DNA of 6,952 nt from an uncultured Bacillus sp. (GTDB lineage Bacteria > Bacillota > Bacilli > Bacillales > DSM-1321), in the NCBI GenBank assembly GCA_934215995.1, contig CAKQBC010000125.1, positions 1 through 6,952 of the forward strand. Direction: 5' to 3'. The position numbers and the translations under genes were made by a program. Shown in pieces: positions 6,321 to 6,952 of this stretch; positions within the stretch are counted from its first letter, which is position 1, and every line of letters starts with the position of its first letter. Below the pieces are notes generated by a model. It made no database searches, was not told where the DNA came from, and worked only from the letters and a program-made list of their open reading frames with translations.

Positions 6321-6788
6321 ATGATGAAATATCTATCTTGGATAAAAGGCCTTCTATTTAGAGCTTTGTTTTCTTTTATTTCTGCGTGGTTATTTCAGTT
6401 AAACGCACAACAGTGGGCGGGAGGAGTGACTTTATTTTGGGGTGAAGGGTGGTTGTATTTTTCTTTGATCATTCCGTTCTCCATCACCTTCGCCGTACTA
6501 GGCGGCTACTTTCACAATCGAATGGAACTGACCAATAAAAAACTTTGGCTAATAAGCCTTATATGCGCGTTTCTTGTAACCTGGTATAGCGGAACAATCG
6601 GGGCACTAATTGGGGAAAACATTGTCAGAGGCGGTATGGACACTTTGAACATTGAAGGTACACTTATTTGGGGTACAATCTATGCTTTTGTTTTACTACC
6701 GATTACCACTGCATTTGCAAGAGGTTTAATAGAAATTTTTTACAAAATCATCATAAAAAAGGATATGCCGAACTTTAAATCTTATTGA
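6321..6788 (+). CDS. Small four-helix membrane protein of unknown function
   Basis: This 155-residue protein is one I do not recognise. It starts MMKYLSWIKG, with GAGGA (6310-6314) six bases before ATG 6321; ATG 6324 is an equally possible start. Hydrophobic segments at about 9-28, 43-63, 74-96 and 112-137 suggest four membrane helices. Basic residues after the second helix (HNRMELTNKK) and in the tail (YKIIIKKDMPNFK) would place those parts inside, with an even number of crossings. It is rich in aromatic residues, with several Trp and Tyr, and has no catalytic motif that I can see. It is divergently transcribed from the importer operon and more AT-rich than it, so a functional link is doubtful. 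The clean start, membrane pattern and terminator-like hairpin at its end support a real gene. Confidence 0.75.
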   Translation: MMKYLSWIKGLLFRALFSFISAWLFQLNAQQWAGGVTLFWGEGWLYFSLIIPFSITFAVLGGYFHNRMELTNKKLWLISLICAFLVTWYSGTIGALIGENIVRGGMDTLNIEGTLIWGTIYAFVLLPITTAFARGLIEIFYKIIIKKDMPNFKSY

Positions 6789-6808
6789 CCTCTTCAAGCG
6801 GTCATTTT
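6786..6808 (+). terminator. Short terminator-like hairpin at the end of the membrane protein gene
   Basis: TGACC (6786-6790) pairs with GGTCA (6800-6804). After one mismatch, CT pairs with AG around a three-base loop, and TTTTAT follows. The hairpin begins inside the stop codon. It is small and the T run is short, so termination may be partial. Confidence 0.4.
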
Positions 6809-6821
6809 ATGGGTATTCAAA

Positions 6822-6891
6822 CATCTGAACTGATTTTCACACGCTGATATAAGCATTGGTTCCACATGCTATTCAATAGTCAGATGCTTAT
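6822..6891. repeat. Nested inverted repeats in the 3' intergenic segment
   Basis: ATAAGCAT (6849-6856) pairs with ATGCTTAT (6884-6891). CATCTGA (6822-6828) pairs with TCAGATG (6880-6886), and AGCAT (6852-6856) can also pair with ATGCT (6866-6870). These arms compete, so alternative folds are possible. No T tract follows, so this is not a clear terminator. The rest of 6789-6952 holds no convincing gene. Confidence 0.4.
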
Positions 6892-6952
6892 TTATTCCGA
6901 GCCAGCGGTACCAGTAGAGACAGTTATCCACACGACCTGCCCCACCTTTTAG

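Noticed and set aside
6840..6952. Replication origin based on the DnaA box and nearby repeats
   Set aside because: There is only one box, no AT-rich unwinding element with tandem boxes, and no dnaA/dnaN neighbours.

Overview
The window looks like a piece of a low-to-moderate GC Bacillaceae chromosome. The reasons are strong GGAGG-type ribosome binding sites, TTGNNN-N17-TATAAT promoters, a lipoprotein solute-binding protein instead of a periplasmic one, GTG/TTG start usage, and a scrap of an intergenic repeat of a kind I associate with Bacillus. No species assignment is attempted.

Nearly all of the window is one minus-strand operon for a five-component peptide/oligopeptide ABC importer of the Dpp/Opp class. 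It reads right to left: lipoprotein binding protein (5967-4399), a hairpin (4384-4354), B-type permease (best start GTG 4305, end 3352), C-type permease (3344-2490), D-type ATPase (2459-1527) and F-type ATPase (1530-526). A good sigma-A-like promoter lies upstream of the binding protein (-35 at 6059-6054, -10 at 6036-6031, 17-bp spacer). The intergenic hairpin probably keeps the binding protein more abundant than the membrane and ATPase parts. Downstream, after a structured spacer, is the start of an M29-type aminopeptidase on the same strand (292 to beyond the left edge), apparently with its own promoter. Together these genes suggest peptide uptake followed by intracellular trimming to amino acids.

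The most notable irregularity is at the front of the D-type ATPase. The only available start in its frame is a TTG with a weak ribosome site and an in-frame TGA shortly upstream. The predicted protein begins almost directly at the beta-strand before Walker A and lacks the first strand and A-loop normal for this family. A well-placed ribosome binding site and ATG (2481) lie just upstream in another frame and encode MKETGSLLD before that frame closes. This looks like a small out-of-frame deletion, a frameshift or a sequence error.

The right-hand part has a 353-bp intergenic region (5968-6320). It holds the operon promoter with a TAGTATA direct repeat, a decayed repeat bounded by TGTTGAT/ATCAACA, a cre-like site and a weak plus-strand promoter. 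It is followed by a plus-strand gene for a small four-helix membrane protein of unknown function (6321-6788). The last 164 bases hold a small terminator-like hairpin, longer inverted repeats, one perfect DnaA-box match and no convincing gene. I see no exotic defence, mobile or RNA system in this window.
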